Below are positions 1 to 9,513 of a stretch of DNA of 64,000 nucleotides, piece after piece. Within the stretch, counting starts at the first letter, position 1, and each line of letters opens with the position of its first letter. The stretch covers positions 62,001 through 126,000 of the forward strand of contig NZ_NAAD01000001.1 in the NCBI RefSeq assembly GCF_002093115.1. Reading direction: 5' to 3'. The position numbers were made by a program, and so were the translations under genes. Below the pieces are notes generated by a model, which saw nothing but the letters and a program-made list of their open reading frames with translations, did no database searches and had not been told where the DNA came from. Source of the DNA: Geothermobacter hydrogeniphilus (GTDB taxonomy: Bacteria; Desulfobacterota; Desulfuromonadia; Desulfuromonadales; Geothermobacteraceae).

Positions 1-1
1 C

Positions 2-1588
2 CAGGTTATTCGCGCTACCTCCAGTGTTTATCGCGAGAATCTCGGTCATCTGCTGTTGCGCAAGGAACTGGTGGATCTCGATACCCTGCGTCGGGCGCTT
101 GAACTGCAGGCCGGTTCGACGGAGCGGGAGCGGCTCGGCACCATTCTCTCGGAACAGTTCGGGATTTCCCGTGATGCCATCGAAGAGGTGGTCAAAGAGC
201 AGGTGGAGAAGATCGTTTACAGCTTCTTTGCCTGGACCGAGGGCGCCTTTTCCTTCGAACTCGGAGAGCAGGAAGATCCCGCCCAGGTCCATGTCAATCC
301 CCTGCAATTCATGCTCGACCAGGGGCTCAACCCCCAATGGCTGGCCATGGAGGGCAGTCGCATCATCGATGAAAAAAGGCATCGTGGCGAAGATCCCGAA
401 GAGACGCCGATTGAGCCGGTCACCGATCTTGAGGAACTGCTCGGCGATCTGGTCGCTGTCAAGGAACAGGCGGGCGGTGCCGAAAGTGAACTTCCGCTTG
501 ACGAAGGAGATCTGCTTCTTGCCCCGACCGGTGATGAAAAACAACCGATTCTGCTGGTTGATGATGACGACTTGACCCGTGAACTGCTCGCCGAGGCGTT
601 GGCGGAACGGGGGCGCAATGTGCGCTCCTTCGCCGATGGTCGTGCCTTTCTCAAGGCACTGGGAGATGTTGCCGGCAGTGGCGGTCGACCGGTTCTGGTC
701 GTGGATCTGATCATGCCGCGCATGGATGGCAGCGGCATCCTCGGCGGCCTGGAGCTGGCCGACCGGATTGCCGATATCTGTCCCGAAGCGAAGGCCTACG
801 TGCTGACCGATCATCCCAATCAGGATGCCGAGAAAAAATTGCGTGAAAAAGGTTTCCCGGCGGTTCTCGCGAAACCGAAAAAAGATGTTCTTCGCTCCGG
901 TGACGGGAAACGGGAACTGCAGCTTTTGGCTGACCGGATCATCGCCGGTGACGGAGCCGGGGAACCCGGCGTCGAGAGGCCGCCATCCGGAGACTATCAC
1001 AATATCGGACGGGAACTGATCGCCGAGCTGGGGGATGATGCGGGACTCAGCTCTTCCAGGGGGCCTGAGTCGCCCGGACTCCATCTGCTCAAGGGCATGT
1101 TGCAGGAACTCAACAACCCGTCCCTTGGCGGCGGTATCATCCTGCTGGTACTGCGGTTTGCCAGCGAGTTGATGAACCGGGCCGTTATTTTCCTGGTCAA
1201 GGACGATATTGTCGTCGGGTTGGGCCAGTTCGGCATCGAACTCAAGAGTTCCTCCGCGGACCTGAATGTTCGCCGCATTGCCATTCCTCGTCAGGAATCG
1301 TCGGTTCTGGCGTCGGCCCTGAAAATGATGACGCCGCTCAAGGCCGAGCCCGGCGAGACCGAGTGGGATCGTTACCTGCAGGAACAGCTGGGGGGCGGTC
1401 GCCCCAAGGAAATTTTCCTTGGGCCGATCCTCAGCGAAGGCAAGGTGGTGGCCCTGCTTTATGGCGACAACCTTCCGGAAAAGACCCCCATCGGTGATAC
1501 TGAATCGCTGGAAATCTTTCTTTCCCAGGCCGGTTTGGCGATGGAGAAGGCGCTGCTTGAACGACGTTTGAAACTGCAGGATGTATGA
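2..1588 (+). CDS. DUF4388 (PATAN) - receiver - GAF-like signalling protein, 5'-partial
   Basis: The reading frame is open to the left edge of the window, so the N-terminus is missing. The visible part has an N-terminal DUF4388/PATAN-like region, a receiver-like domain beginning PILLVDDDD with a phosphoacceptor-like Asp in VVDLIMPRMDG and a Lys in LAKPKKD, and a C-terminal GAF-like alpha/beta domain (about the last 150 residues). PATAN-receiver proteins are usually adaptors in chemosensory and gliding or pilus signalling. The following CheY and CheA genes in the same direction suggest it is the first gene seen of one chemosensory operon. The receiver assignment is good; the C-terminal GAF-like assignment is weaker. 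Confidence 0.75.
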   Translation, partial: QVIRATSSVYRENLGHLLLRKELVDLDTLRRALELQAGSTERERLGTILSEQFGISRDAIEEVVKEQVEKIVYSFFAWTEGAFSFELGEQEDPAQVHVNPLQFMLDQGLNPQWLAMEGSRIIDEKRHRGEDPEETPIEPVTDLEELLGDLVAVKEQAGGAESELPLDEGDLLLAPTGDEKQPILLVDDDDLTRELLAEALAERGRNVRSFADGRAFLKALGDVAGSGGRPVLVVDLIMPRMDGSGILGGLELADRIADICPEAKAYVLTDHPNQDAEKKLREKGFPAVLAKPKKDVLRSGDGKRELQLLADRIIAGDGAGEPGVERPPSGDYHNIGRELIAELGDDAGLSSSRGPESPGLHLLKGMLQELNNPSLGGGIILLVLRFASELMNRAVIFLVKDDIVVGLGQFGIELKSSSADLNVRRIAIPRQESSVLASALKMMTPLKAEPGETEWDRYLQEQLGGGRPKEIFLGPILSEGKVVALLYGDNLPEKTPIGDTESLEIFLSQAGLAMEKALLERRLKLQDV

Positions 1589-1642
1589 ACGATGAAGTTG
1601 GCGTTGCTTGTTCCGAACCGGTGCTGATCGAGAGAGGATGCT

Positions 1643-2020
1643 GTGGCTGCCAAAATCCTGATTGCCGAAGATTCGCCGACCATGCGCTCGCTGATCGTTT
1701 CGACCATTGCCGCCCTCGGTGACTATGAAATCGTTGAGGCGGCCAACGGCTTTGAGGCCCTGCGGATTCTTCCTCGGGAAAAAGTCGATCTGGTCATCAC
1801 CGATATCAATATGCCGGATATCAACGGTCTCGAACTGGTCAGCTTTGTCAAGAACAACCCCAATTACCAGAACACTCCGCTGTTTATTATCAGCACCGAA
1901 AGCAGTGAGCGTGACCGTGAAAAAGGCATGGCTCTCGGTGCGGATGCCTACCTGGTCAAACCCTTCTCCCCGGAAGAATTGCAGTCCCTGATCCGGCAGT
2001 ATCTCCCGCAGGAGGCCTGA
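1643..2020 (+). CDS. CheY-like single-domain response regulator
   Basis: This 125-residue protein is a stand-alone receiver. It has the acidic pocket (IAEDS), the phosphoacceptor Asp in VITDINMPDING, the Thr/Ser switch in IISTES, and the conserved Lys in VKPFSPEE. The GTG start follows a GAGAGGA ribosome site and gives a normal receiver N-terminus. It ends one base before the CheA start, so the two are very probably translated together. It is the likely phosphate acceptor for the adjacent CheA. No output domain is present, so its partner cannot be told from sequence. Confidence 0.9.
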   Translation: MAAKILIAEDSPTMRSLIVSTIAALGDYEIVEAANGFEALRILPREKVDLVITDINMPDINGLELVSFVKNNPNYQNTPLFIISTESSERDREKGMALGADAYLVKPFSPEELQSLIRQYLPQEA

Positions 2021-2021
2021 G

Positions 2022-4097
2022 GTGAGCGATCATTCCTCATCCCGGGCGATCCACGAGTTCCTCGCCGAGGCCGAAGAGATTATTGAAAATCTCAATCGTG
2101 GACTGGTTTCCATGGGAGAGCAGGTTGAGTCCGGAGAGATTGACCCGGATACGGTCAATGCCATTTTCCGTGAGGCCCATTCCATCAAGGGGCTTTCCGG
2201 GATGTTCGGCTTTGATGACATCTCCCAGCTGTCCCACCAGATGGAAAACCTGCTCGACAGCCTGCGCCTCGGCAAGTTGTCACTCTCCCGGCAGATGCTC
2301 GAGGTCCTGTTCCAGGGAGTTGAAACCCTCGCCCGGCTGGTTTCCGGCAAGGCGGACGATGACGCCTTCCAGCTCGATCTCGGCCCGGTCATGGCTCTTA
2401 TCGAGAACCTCCTTGAAGGAGAGCCTGATCCTGCCGCCGATCTGCTGGACGGCATCGATCTCGACTCCTCGCTGCTCAATGTCCTGACGGAATACGAGGA
2501 ACATCGCCTGCGTGAGAATCTTTCGCGGGGACGCCGCCTGCTGCTGGTCAAAGCCAACTTCAGCCTGGCCAGTTTTGACCAGGAACTCGCCGAGTTGACA
2601 GACGCCCTCAAGAAAACCGGTGAGCTTATCAGTACCCTGCCGAGTCCCGGAGATGCCGATGATCGCATCGGCTTTCAGCTGCTGGTCGGTACCGACCGGG
2701 AATTGTCCGAGGTCTCAGCGGCCATCGATCGCGATTCGGTCAAGTTTGAAGAGGTCCATCGCAAGCCGCCGTCTTCCGGCGCCCATCCGACGACAGCGAA
2801 TCCGACCGTCACCAACGCGGAGGTAGAGGACGTCGCGACCGGAAGCGAGTTGACCGATCCCGTTGCCGGCGCCGATGAACAGGCCGCGTCACTGCGGTCT
2901 TTCAGCCGTACGGTCCGGGTCGATATCGAAAAACTCGACAACCTGATGAATATTGTCGGCGAACTGGTTCTTTCCAAAGGGGCCATCCAGCGCATTGCCG
3001 AAGAGATCAAGGACAAGGTCAGCAATGACCTGGCTGCCGATCTGCACAAGGCGACGCGCGGTCTTGAACGCCGCCTTGATGAACTTCAGGCCGGGGTTAT
3101 GGAGGTGCGGATGGTGCCGATTTCGCAGCTCTTCGACAAGATGACCAGGATTGTCCGCCGGGTCGCCAATGAACACGGCAAGAGTGTTTCTCTTGACATC
3201 CGCGGGGCCGAAACGGAGCTTGACAAGTTGATTGTCGAGGATCTGACCGATCCCCTGATGCACATCATCCGCAATGCCATCGACCACGGGATCGAGACTC
3301 CCGAGGAGCGCAAGTCCGCGGGAAAAGAAGAAAGGGCCAGGATCTCTCTCCATGCGTCACAGAAAGGGAACCATGTTGTTATCGAAGTTCAGGATGATGG
3401 CCGGGGGATTGATCCGCAGCGGGTGAGACAAAAGGCGATCGAAAAAGGACTGATTTCGAGCGAGGTGGTGCTGAGTCGCGAGGAAGTTCATGACCTGCTT
3501 TTCATGCCCGGGTTCTCCACCCGCGATGAAGTCAGCGATCTTTCCGGACGCGGCGTCGGCATGGATGTGGTGAAAAACAATATTGCCGCGCTCTCCGGCA
3601 TGATCGAGATCGACAGCGAGCCGGGGCAGGGGACCACCATGACCATCACCCTGCCGATCACGCTGGCCATCATCAAGGCGTTGATCGTGCGGGCCAGCGG
3701 TCAGACCTACGCGGTCCCGATCAACTCGGTTCTCGAGACTCTGATGCTTGATCCCGCGGTGATCGAGACCATTGAGCGCCGGGAAGTGATAGAATTGCGC
3801 AACAGCACTCTGCCGTTGCTGCGGTTGAGTGAAGCCTTTGATCTTCCTTTGAACGAACACCATGAAGAGAAGCTCTTTGTCGCCGTGGTCGGCCTGGCTG
3901 AAAAACGGTTGGGGATCGTCGTCGATGAGCTGCTCGGACAGCAGGATGTGGTCATCAAGTCCCTGGGGCGCACGCTTTCTTTTGTCAAGGGGATTGCCGG
4001 AGCCGCTGATCTCGGCAGCCAGCGGACGATTCTGGTGCTTGATGTCGGCGGCCTGATGAGTGAGGCTCTGCGCGCTGAGGTTGGTGCCCATGTATAA
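2022..4097 (+). CDS. cheA: Chemotaxis histidine kinase CheA
   Basis: At 691 residues this is a complete CheA. It has an N-terminal Hpt domain with the phosphorylated His53 in the motif EAHSIKG, a divergent middle P2-like region (about 150-250) and a linker rich in Ala/Thr. A dimerisation domain follows (FSRTVRVDIEKLDNLMN), then the HATPase domain with N-box (IIRNAIDHGIE), G1 (DDGRGID) and G2 (GRGVGMD), and a C-terminal CheW-like domain. It phosphorylates CheY and CheB in response to receptor signals at the inner membrane. It has a GTG start directly after the receiver stop. Two CheW genes, CheR and CheB lie downstream, but no receptor gene is in view. Confidence 0.96.
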   Translation: MSDHSSSRAIHEFLAEAEEIIENLNRGLVSMGEQVESGEIDPDTVNAIFREAHSIKGLSGMFGFDDISQLSHQMENLLDSLRLGKLSLSRQMLEVLFQGVETLARLVSGKADDDAFQLDLGPVMALIENLLEGEPDPAADLLDGIDLDSSLLNVLTEYEEHRLRENLSRGRRLLLVKANFSLASFDQELAELTDALKKTGELISTLPSPGDADDRIGFQLLVGTDRELSEVSAAIDRDSVKFEEVHRKPPSSGAHPTTANPTVTNAEVEDVATGSELTDPVAGADEQAASLRSFSRTVRVDIEKLDNLMNIVGELVLSKGAIQRIAEEIKDKVSNDLAADLHKATRGLERRLDELQAGVMEVRMVPISQLFDKMTRIVRRVANEHGKSVSLDIRGAETELDKLIVEDLTDPLMHIIRNAIDHGIETPEERKSAGKEERARISLHASQKGNHVVIEVQDDGRGIDPQRVRQKAIEKGLISSEVVLSREEVHDLLFMPGFSTRDEVSDLSGRGVGMDVVKNNIAALSGMIEIDSEPGQGTTMTITLPITLAIIKALIVRASGQTYAVPINSVLETLMLDPAVIETIERREVIELRNSTLPLLRLSEAFDLPLNEHHEEKLFVAVVGLAEKRLGIVVDELLGQQDVVIKSLGRTLSFVKGIAGAADLGSQRTILVLDVGGLMSEALRAEVGAHV

Positions 4098-4896
4098 GGA
4101 ATTTTACGGACTTGCAGAACGGCCTTTCAGCAAAACCCCCGATCCGCGCTTCCTCTACCTCAGCCGCGGACACAAGGAAGCCCTGGCGCGGCTGGTGTAC
4201 GCCGTGGAAGAGAGTGACCTGGTCCTGCTGACCGGAGAAATCGGCTGCGGCAAGACCACCCTCTCCCGGGCCCTGATTGATGAACTGGAGGAAAACCGCA
4301 AGGTGATCCTGTTTATCAATCCGCGGTTGACGCCGATGGAGTTTCTCAAAACCCTGGCTCTTCGGCTGGGGGTGAAGAAGCCGTCCCGCAGCAAGTCCGA
4401 TCTGCTCGATCAGATCGGTGCTGAACTCTATCGCAGCCATGAAGCCGGGCAATGTCCGGTCCTGGTGATTGATGAAGCGCAGCTGGTGCCGCATAAGGAA
4501 ACCTTTGATGAAATCAGGCTGCTGACCAATTTCCAGCTGGATGACCAGAACCTGATCTGCGTCGTGTTGATGGGGCAGCCGGAATTGCGCAAGCGCCTGC
4601 TGCATCGCGCCTATGAACCGCTGCGCCAGCGCATCGGCATGCAGTACAATCTGCAGCCGCTCTGTCTGGAGGAAACGCGCGCCTATCTGCAGCACCGGCT
4701 TCAGGTTGCCGGTGGTGATCCGCAACTCTTCAGTGAAGAGGCGGTACGGGTTGTGCAAGAATTTTCGGGAGGCGTGCCGCGACGCATCAACCATGTCGCC
4801 GCCCTGGCCTTACTGGAGGGGTTCGGTCGTGAAGCCCCGCAAATCGACGGCGACGTGATGAATGCCGTGATGGACGAGTTGGCAATGGCCATTTAG
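4090..4896 (+). CDS. ExeA/GspA-like AAA ATPase inside the che operon
   Basis: The protein has the GspA/ExeA/MshM-type AAA+ fold: N-terminal YGLAERPFSKTPDP, Walker A GEIGCGKTT, Walker B LVIDEAQ, sensor-1 region VVLMGQPEL and arginine LRQRI. This family acts in secretin, pilus or polysaccharide assembly. The ATG at 4090 overlaps the end of cheA by 8 bases and gives the usual MYKEFYGL family start; a longer in-frame start inside cheA is less likely. It resembles the XrtA-associated ATPase at the end of this window (both begin MY-F/L-F, then P-P-FLYLSR). Its position between cheA and cheW is unusual and suggests a pilus- or envelope-linked output. Confidence 0.88.
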   Translation: MYKEFYGLAERPFSKTPDPRFLYLSRGHKEALARLVYAVEESDLVLLTGEIGCGKTTLSRALIDELEENRKVILFINPRLTPMEFLKTLALRLGVKKPSRSKSDLLDQIGAELYRSHEAGQCPVLVIDEAQLVPHKETFDEIRLLTNFQLDDQNLICVVLMGQPELRKRLLHRAYEPLRQRIGMQYNLQPLCLEETRAYLQHRLQVAGGDPQLFSEEAVRVVQEFSGGVPRRINHVAALALLEGFGREAPQIDGDVMNAVMDELAMAI

Positions 4897-4935
4897 CTGT
4901 CCGTGCCACGCGGGCAGGGTTGAAAGACTGTTTCT

Positions 4936-5715
4936 ATGGACCTGGTGGAAATTCGCAGGAAAGCCGGACGCAAAAAGCAGGGGCGCAAAGATCCGCGACC
5001 GGAACCGTTGACCGCGACGAAGGTTGAAGAATCGATCCCGGAACCGCCGGTCGATGCCGCCGAGGCCGTTACGGAGCCGACCCCTTCTTCTTCCGCGGCT
5101 GCGGCCGACGACCTCGAACACGCGCTGGAGACACGGCCCGGGGAGGATGCCCTGGAACAACTTTTCACGGCCCAGCAGGATCTCGCGCTGGCGACCGAAG
5201 AGAGTTACCTGCAGGCATTCCAGGGGGGGGACAACGAAACGCGGCTTGATCTGCAGCGGTGGCTGGCATTTTCTCTCGGCAACGAACGATACGCGGTCAA
5301 TATCGAGTTCGTCAACGAGATCATCAAGCCGCGAGAGGTAACGGAAATTCCCAGGGTGCCGGATTTCCTGCTGGGAATCATCTCGTTGCGGGGTATCATC
5401 GTGCCGGTTGTGGATCTGCGGCGTCGGCTGAACCTGGGTGTTGTTGTTGCTGACGATCGGGCCCGGATCCTGGTCTGTGAAGAAAAAGATCGCATTGTCG
5501 GCCTGCTGGTTGACAATATTACACAGGTGATTCAGCTCGGTGCAGACGAGATTGAACCACCGCCCGCCATTCTCACCGGGCTGAATCGGGAATTGGTGGA
5601 GGGGGTCGGCCGTATCAGGGGCCAGATGGTGATTTTGCTTGATCTGCCGCAGGTCCTGGATATGGAAATGCACGGAACCGAAGAAAGGAGCGGGGCGTGG
5701 GAAAGAAAATACTGA
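4936..5715 (+). CDS. cheW: CheW-like adaptor with long acidic N-terminal extension
   Basis: The C-terminal 155 residues form a CheW domain (WLAFSLGNERYAVNIEFVNEI, IPRVPDFLLGIISLRG, IVPVVDLRRRL). The first 100 residues are low-complexity, rich in Pro, Ala and Glu, and look unstructured. CheW bridges chemoreceptors and CheA. The stop overlaps the start of the next receiver gene by 19 bases, so they are probably co-translated. The extension makes it longer than typical CheW (about 160 residues). It could act as a tether or be processed, but nothing in the sequence decides this. Confidence 0.9.
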   Translation: MDLVEIRRKAGRKKQGRKDPRPEPLTATKVEESIPEPPVDAAEAVTEPTPSSSAAAADDLEHALETRPGEDALEQLFTAQQDLALATEESYLQAFQGGDNETRLDLQRWLAFSLGNERYAVNIEFVNEIIKPREVTEIPRVPDFLLGIISLRGIIVPVVDLRRRLNLGVVVADDRARILVCEEKDRIVGLLVDNITQVIQLGADEIEPPPAILTGLNRELVEGVGRIRGQMVILLDLPQVLDMEMHGTEERSGAWERKY

Positions 5716-6065
5716 TTGTTGAGGATGAGGAAAGCCTGCTTAAGCTGGAGAGCATCCTGCTGACATCCAAGGGATTCGAGGTGCGGGGTGTGGCCAATGG
5801 CACCGAGGCTCTGGAGGCGATTGCGGAGGAACCGCCGGACCTGGTCCTGCTCGACATCATGCTGCCCGAACTGGATGGTTTCGAGGTCTGTCGCCGCATC
5901 AAGGAGCAGGAAGCGACCCGCGGCATTCCGGTCATCATGCTGACGGCCAAGAAAAGCCGCGAGGACATGTCCCGGGGAGAAGAGGTCGGCGCCGACTGGT
6001 ATATCACCAAGCCGTTCAAGTCGGCCATGGTCATTGAAACCATCCAGCGATTCCTGGCCCGATGA
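5697..6065 (+). CDS. CheY-like single-domain response regulator
   Basis: This is a 122-residue receiver: ILIVEDEES pocket, phosphoacceptor Asp in LLDIMLPELDG, Thr in IMLTAKK and Lys in ITKPF. It starts with GTG inside the 3' end of the upstream CheW gene and ends in an ATGA overlap with the next CheW gene. This three-gene overlap indicates tight co-expression. Receivers of this sequence type (LLDIMLPELDG) resemble the PilG/PilH and DivK-like class rather than the flagellar CheY, but family assignment from sequence alone is uncertain. Confidence 0.9.
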   Translation: MGKKILIVEDEESLLKLESILLTSKGFEVRGVANGTEALEAIAEEPPDLVLLDIMLPELDGFEVCRRIKEQEATRGIPVIMLTAKKSREDMSRGEEVGADWYITKPFKSAMVIETIQRFLAR

Positions 6066-6592
6066 ATCCGTTACCGACGATCCGCAAGGATAGCCTTGAA
6101 GAGGCTGCCGAGGTGCGCCGGGAACTGCAGCTCGCCTGCTTTCGGGTCGGGGTGCTGCACTACGGACTCGACATCATGCGGATCCGGGAGATTATCCGGC
6201 CGCTCAGGATTACTCCGATTCCCAAGTCGCCAACCTTTGTTGAAGGGGTGATCAACCTGCGTGGCGCGGTGATTCCGGTTGTTGATCTGCGGCGGAGATT
6301 TGACCTGGACATCCCCCCCGATGACCGTCAAACGCGGATCATCATCTGCGCCCTCGGCGGGCGGGTGATCGGACTGAAGGTTGACGAGGTCGCCGAGGTC
6401 CGGCGTTATGTTCGCCAGGACATCCAGCCGGCTCCCCATTTTATCAAGGGGCGGGATGCCGAGTTCTTTCTCGGGGTCTGCCGGAGGGACGAAGACCTGG
6501 TGATGATTCTGGATCTGGACCGGGTTCTTTCGTCAGAAGAAAAGATCGACCTTGCGGACCTGCAGTCCGCTGTTACGGCAGAGAAAAACTGA
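6062..6592 (+). CDS. cheW: CheW chemotaxis adaptor (second copy)
   Basis: This is a single-domain CheW of 176 residues: CFRVGVLHYGLDIMRIREI, TPIPKSPTFVEGVINLRG, VIPVVDLRRRF and GLKVDEVAEV. It couples CheA to receptors. It begins in the stop codon of the preceding receiver gene (ATGA). Its core is clearly related to the CheW domain encoded about 0.8 kb upstream. Two CheW genes in one operon often mean two receptor inputs or a mixed array; that is inference. Confidence 0.94.
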   Translation: MNPLPTIRKDSLEEAAEVRRELQLACFRVGVLHYGLDIMRIREIIRPLRITPIPKSPTFVEGVINLRGAVIPVVDLRRRFDLDIPPDDRQTRIIICALGGRVIGLKVDEVAEVRRYVRQDIQPAPHFIKGRDAEFFLGVCRRDEDLVMILDLDRVLSSEEKIDLADLQSAVTAEKN

Positions 6593-6627
6593 GATCTGCC
6601 GGCAACCAGGGAGCTTGATGCTGTTCG

Positions 6628-7479
6628 ATGATTGTTGATTGTCCCGCCTGTTCGGCGCGTTTCCGGTTTGCCGCGGAACGCCATGCCGGGAAACGAATCC
6701 GCCTGCGCTGTTCACGCTGCAGGGAAGTCTTTGCCGTTGAGGTCGCCGCCGCTCCCCACGTTCTGGTGGCGCATAGTGACCCGTCTCTGTGCGCCACCGT
6801 CACGGATCTTCTCTCCGAGGTTGGAATTTCCAGCGAGACATGCCATTCCGGCAATGATGCTCTGGCCGCGATGGCCCTGCGGCCCCCCGATGTTGCCCTG
6901 GTTGATGTCGCCTTGCCCGGACTTTATGCCTTCGAGATCGTCGACAAGGTTCGGGCCCTGCCCGGTCTGGACCGGGTCAAGGTGATCCTGCTCTCATCGG
7001 TCTACAATAAGGCGGCCTACAAACGGCGTCCGACGTCACTCTACGGCGCCGACGACTACATCGAAAAACACCATATCCCTGATGACCTGGTCCGAAAAGT
7101 ACTGCATCTTTCATCCGGACGGCGGCCGGAACCGCCCGGTGGGCCGGAGTCGGAGACTCAGCAGCAGGCCTGGGACGCGGTCAATGAACGACTGCAGCAG
7201 GCCGAAAATGAAGAGGTCAGACAGACACGGGGGTTCGATCTCGGACAGGCCCGGCGGCTGGCCAGGATTGTTGCTTCCGATATCGCTCTCTATCATCAGG
7301 ACAAGGTGGAGGAGGGAATCCGCAGCGGTCGTTTTTTCGACCTGATGGCCACGGAAATCAGGGAAGGGGAACGGCTCTTTATCGAACGTTTCGGTGACCG
7401 GAACGGGATCGGCCACCGGCTGTTGCGGGAGGCGTTTGAAGAATTGATCGCCAGCCGAAGGATTGGTGAACAGCAATGA
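6628..7479 (+). CDS. Zinc-ribbon / receiver-domain protein
   Basis: The N-terminal 40 residues hold an MJ0042-type zinc ribbon with two CXXC pairs (CPAC and CSRC) and the family spacing. A receiver-like domain follows (VLVAHSDPS, LVDVALPG with the expected Asp, and a Lys in IEKHHIP). The C-terminal 110 residues are helical and charged with no recognised family. Similar zinc-ribbon-receiver proteins are common in delta-proteobacterial signalling operons. It lies between cheW and the HEAT-repeat gene. Its role is unknown; the ribbon could bind protein or nucleic acid. Confidence 0.78.
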   Translation: MIVDCPACSARFRFAAERHAGKRIRLRCSRCREVFAVEVAAAPHVLVAHSDPSLCATVTDLLSEVGISSETCHSGNDALAAMALRPPDVALVDVALPGLYAFEIVDKVRALPGLDRVKVILLSSVYNKAAYKRRPTSLYGADDYIEKHHIPDDLVRKVLHLSSGRRPEPPGGPESETQQQAWDAVNERLQQAENEEVRQTRGFDLGQARRLARIVASDIALYHQDKVEEGIRSGRFFDLMATEIREGERLFIERFGDRNGIGHRLLREAFEELIASRRIGEQQ

Positions 7480-7494
7480 GGGCAGGGGGATTTC

Positions 7495-9507
7495 ATGGCT
7501 GATGAACAACAGCTGATGGAAATGTGTTCGGCCACCGGCGAGGAGGAGCGCCTGCAGGGTCTCAAGGGGCTCGGGCGTTATGGCATTGAACGATTCCTGC
7601 CGCAACTCTACCGGGCGCTTGGTGATGAAAGCTGGAGGGTTCGCAAGGAGGCGACCGAACTTTTTCTCGCGCTTCCCCGCGCCGGCGAGCTCGCCGGAGA
7701 TATCATCGAACTGCTGCACTCTCAGGATAATGCCGGGTTGCGCAATACCGCGGTCGATATTCTCGTCCGCCTTGGTCACTGCGCCGTCCCCCGACTGCTT
7801 GAAGAGTTGTCCTGTCCCGATCATGACGTGCGCAAATTCATTCTCGATATTTTTGGTGCCGTGAGGGCTGAAGAGGCCATGCCGGGAATGCTTGCGGCTC
7901 TCGCCGACAGTGACTCCAACGTTCGGGCCGCCGCCGCGGAAAACCTCGGCCGCATGCAGCTCCCCGAGGCTGTTCCGGCACTGCTGGAAGCCATGGCCGA
8001 TGCCGACCTGATGTTGCGTTTTACCATCCTGGAAGCCCTGGCGCAGATCGGGGGGGAAGTTTCCGTTGAGGAACTGCTGCCCTACCATGAAGAAAAACTT
8101 CTTCGTCAGGCGCTGTTTGACTGCCTCGGTCATGTCGGCAACGGTGACGCGCTGCCGGTTCTGATCGAGGGACTGACTGACAGTATGCGCAATGTGCGCG
8201 AAGCGGCCTGTCTGGCCATACAGCGTATCGCCCTGCGTCACCCCGAAATGGTGCAGCGGGTCATGACCCGGCAACGGGAGACCGGTTTTATCGATTCGCT
8301 CGGCGAGCTGCTGGCCAGTCGTCGTGTCGATGTCCGACGCGGCGCGGTCCATCTGCTCGGCTGGATCGGTCATGCCGAAACCGCTGAACGGTTGCTGCCC
8401 CTGTTGCGTGACGAGGACCTTTCACGGGAAGCGGCCGCGGCTCTGATCTCCATCGGCAGCGAATCGGCCTGTTCCCTGACCGGGTTGTGGCCCGGGGCTG
8501 ACGCTCAGACACGTGCCTGCCTCGCCTATATCCTCGGCGAGGCCCGCTGTCGTGACTGTGAGGACCTGCTGCTTGCCGCTCTGCAGGATCCGTCTGCCGA
8601 TCTGCAGCAGGCCGCCGCCCATGCCCTGGGACTGGTTGGTGGTGAGCGGAGCCCGCGGGCTTTGGCGGAGTGCCTGTCGAAGTGTGATCAGCAGGTGGCC
8701 GATACGCTGGTCCAGTCCCTGTCGCAGCTGGCCGCGCGCTTCCCGGAGCAGGTGCTGGCGGCCATCGGTCATCTGTTGGAAGCTGAGGCCGAAGCGGTTC
8801 GCGCTCAGGCCGTAAGCGTCCTCGGCGCCCTTGCTGACGATCGCGTTGATGCCCTTATCGGCATGGCGCTCAAGGATGTCGCTGCCGCTGTTCGCGCGGC
8901 CGCCGTCAGGGCCTGTGATGGTCGTACGGGTGAACGGCAGCGGCAGGCACTGCTGATTGCCCTGACGGACGAAGAGAGCGAAGTGCGCCGCCTGGCTGTC
9001 GAGGTGATCGGTGCCGGTGAAGGTGAAGAGGTTGTAGAGGCCCTGCAGCTGGCCATGCAAGATGAGGACATGTGGGTTCGGGCCGCGGCGGTTCGCTCCC
9101 TTGCCCGTCAGTCCCCGGAAATAGCTGTTGTTCTGCTGGATCGGGCGTTGTCCGACAAGGTCGGGCTGGTGGTCATCGCGGCCCTGGAAACCCTCGGGGA
9201 ACTTGACCCCGACGCGGCCTGTTCACGACTGCTCGCCATCCTTGAACACCCCGATGAGGAGGTGGTCAACGCCGCCCTCAAGCAATTGGCCTGTTCCGGC
9301 CGTTCTGACTGGGTAGCTGAACGGGGGGAAGCCCTGCTCAATCATGGCAATTGGGAAGTGCGCCTGACGGCTTCCCGGACCCTGGCCGAGCTGGCTCCCG
9401 AAACAGCTCTCCGACTGATGGAAAAACGACTCCTGGTCGAAGAAGAAGATCTGGTCCGGCAACAATTCAGTGAATTGATCGACGCGCTGCGCGCCGCGCA
9501 AGGATAG
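7495..9507 (+). CDS. HEAT-repeat protein of the chemosensory operon
   Basis: This 670-residue protein is made almost wholly of HEAT/PBS-lyase-type repeats of about 30 residues, with recurrent motifs such as D-WRVRKEATE, DSNVRAAAAENLGR, VRRGAVHLLG, ESEVRRLAVEVIG and DMWVRAAAVRSLA. No signal peptide or membrane segment is visible, so it is probably a cytoplasmic scaffold. It sits directly upstream of cheR. HEAT-repeat proteins linked to CheR are seen in non-flagellar chemosensory clusters, where they are thought to assist protein assembly; that link is inference. It carries no catalytic motif. Confidence 0.85.
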   Translation: MADEQQLMEMCSATGEEERLQGLKGLGRYGIERFLPQLYRALGDESWRVRKEATELFLALPRAGELAGDIIELLHSQDNAGLRNTAVDILVRLGHCAVPRLLEELSCPDHDVRKFILDIFGAVRAEEAMPGMLAALADSDSNVRAAAAENLGRMQLPEAVPALLEAMADADLMLRFTILEALAQIGGEVSVEELLPYHEEKLLRQALFDCLGHVGNGDALPVLIEGLTDSMRNVREAACLAIQRIALRHPEMVQRVMTRQRETGFIDSLGELLASRRVDVRRGAVHLLGWIGHAETAERLLPLLRDEDLSREAAAALISIGSESACSLTGLWPGADAQTRACLAYILGEARCRDCEDLLLAALQDPSADLQQAAAHALGLVGGERSPRALAECLSKCDQQVADTLVQSLSQLAARFPEQVLAAIGHLLEAEAEAVRAQAVSVLGALADDRVDALIGMALKDVAAAVRAAAVRACDGRTGERQRQALLIALTDEESEVRRLAVEVIGAGEGEEVVEALQLAMQDEDMWVRAAAVRSLARQSPEIAVVLLDRALSDKVGLVVIAALETLGELDPDAACSRLLAILEHPDEEVVNAALKQLACSGRSDWVAERGEALLNHGNWEVRLTASRTLAELAPETALRLMEKRLLVEEEDLVRQQFSELIDALRAAQG

Positions 9508-9513
9508 TCCCGG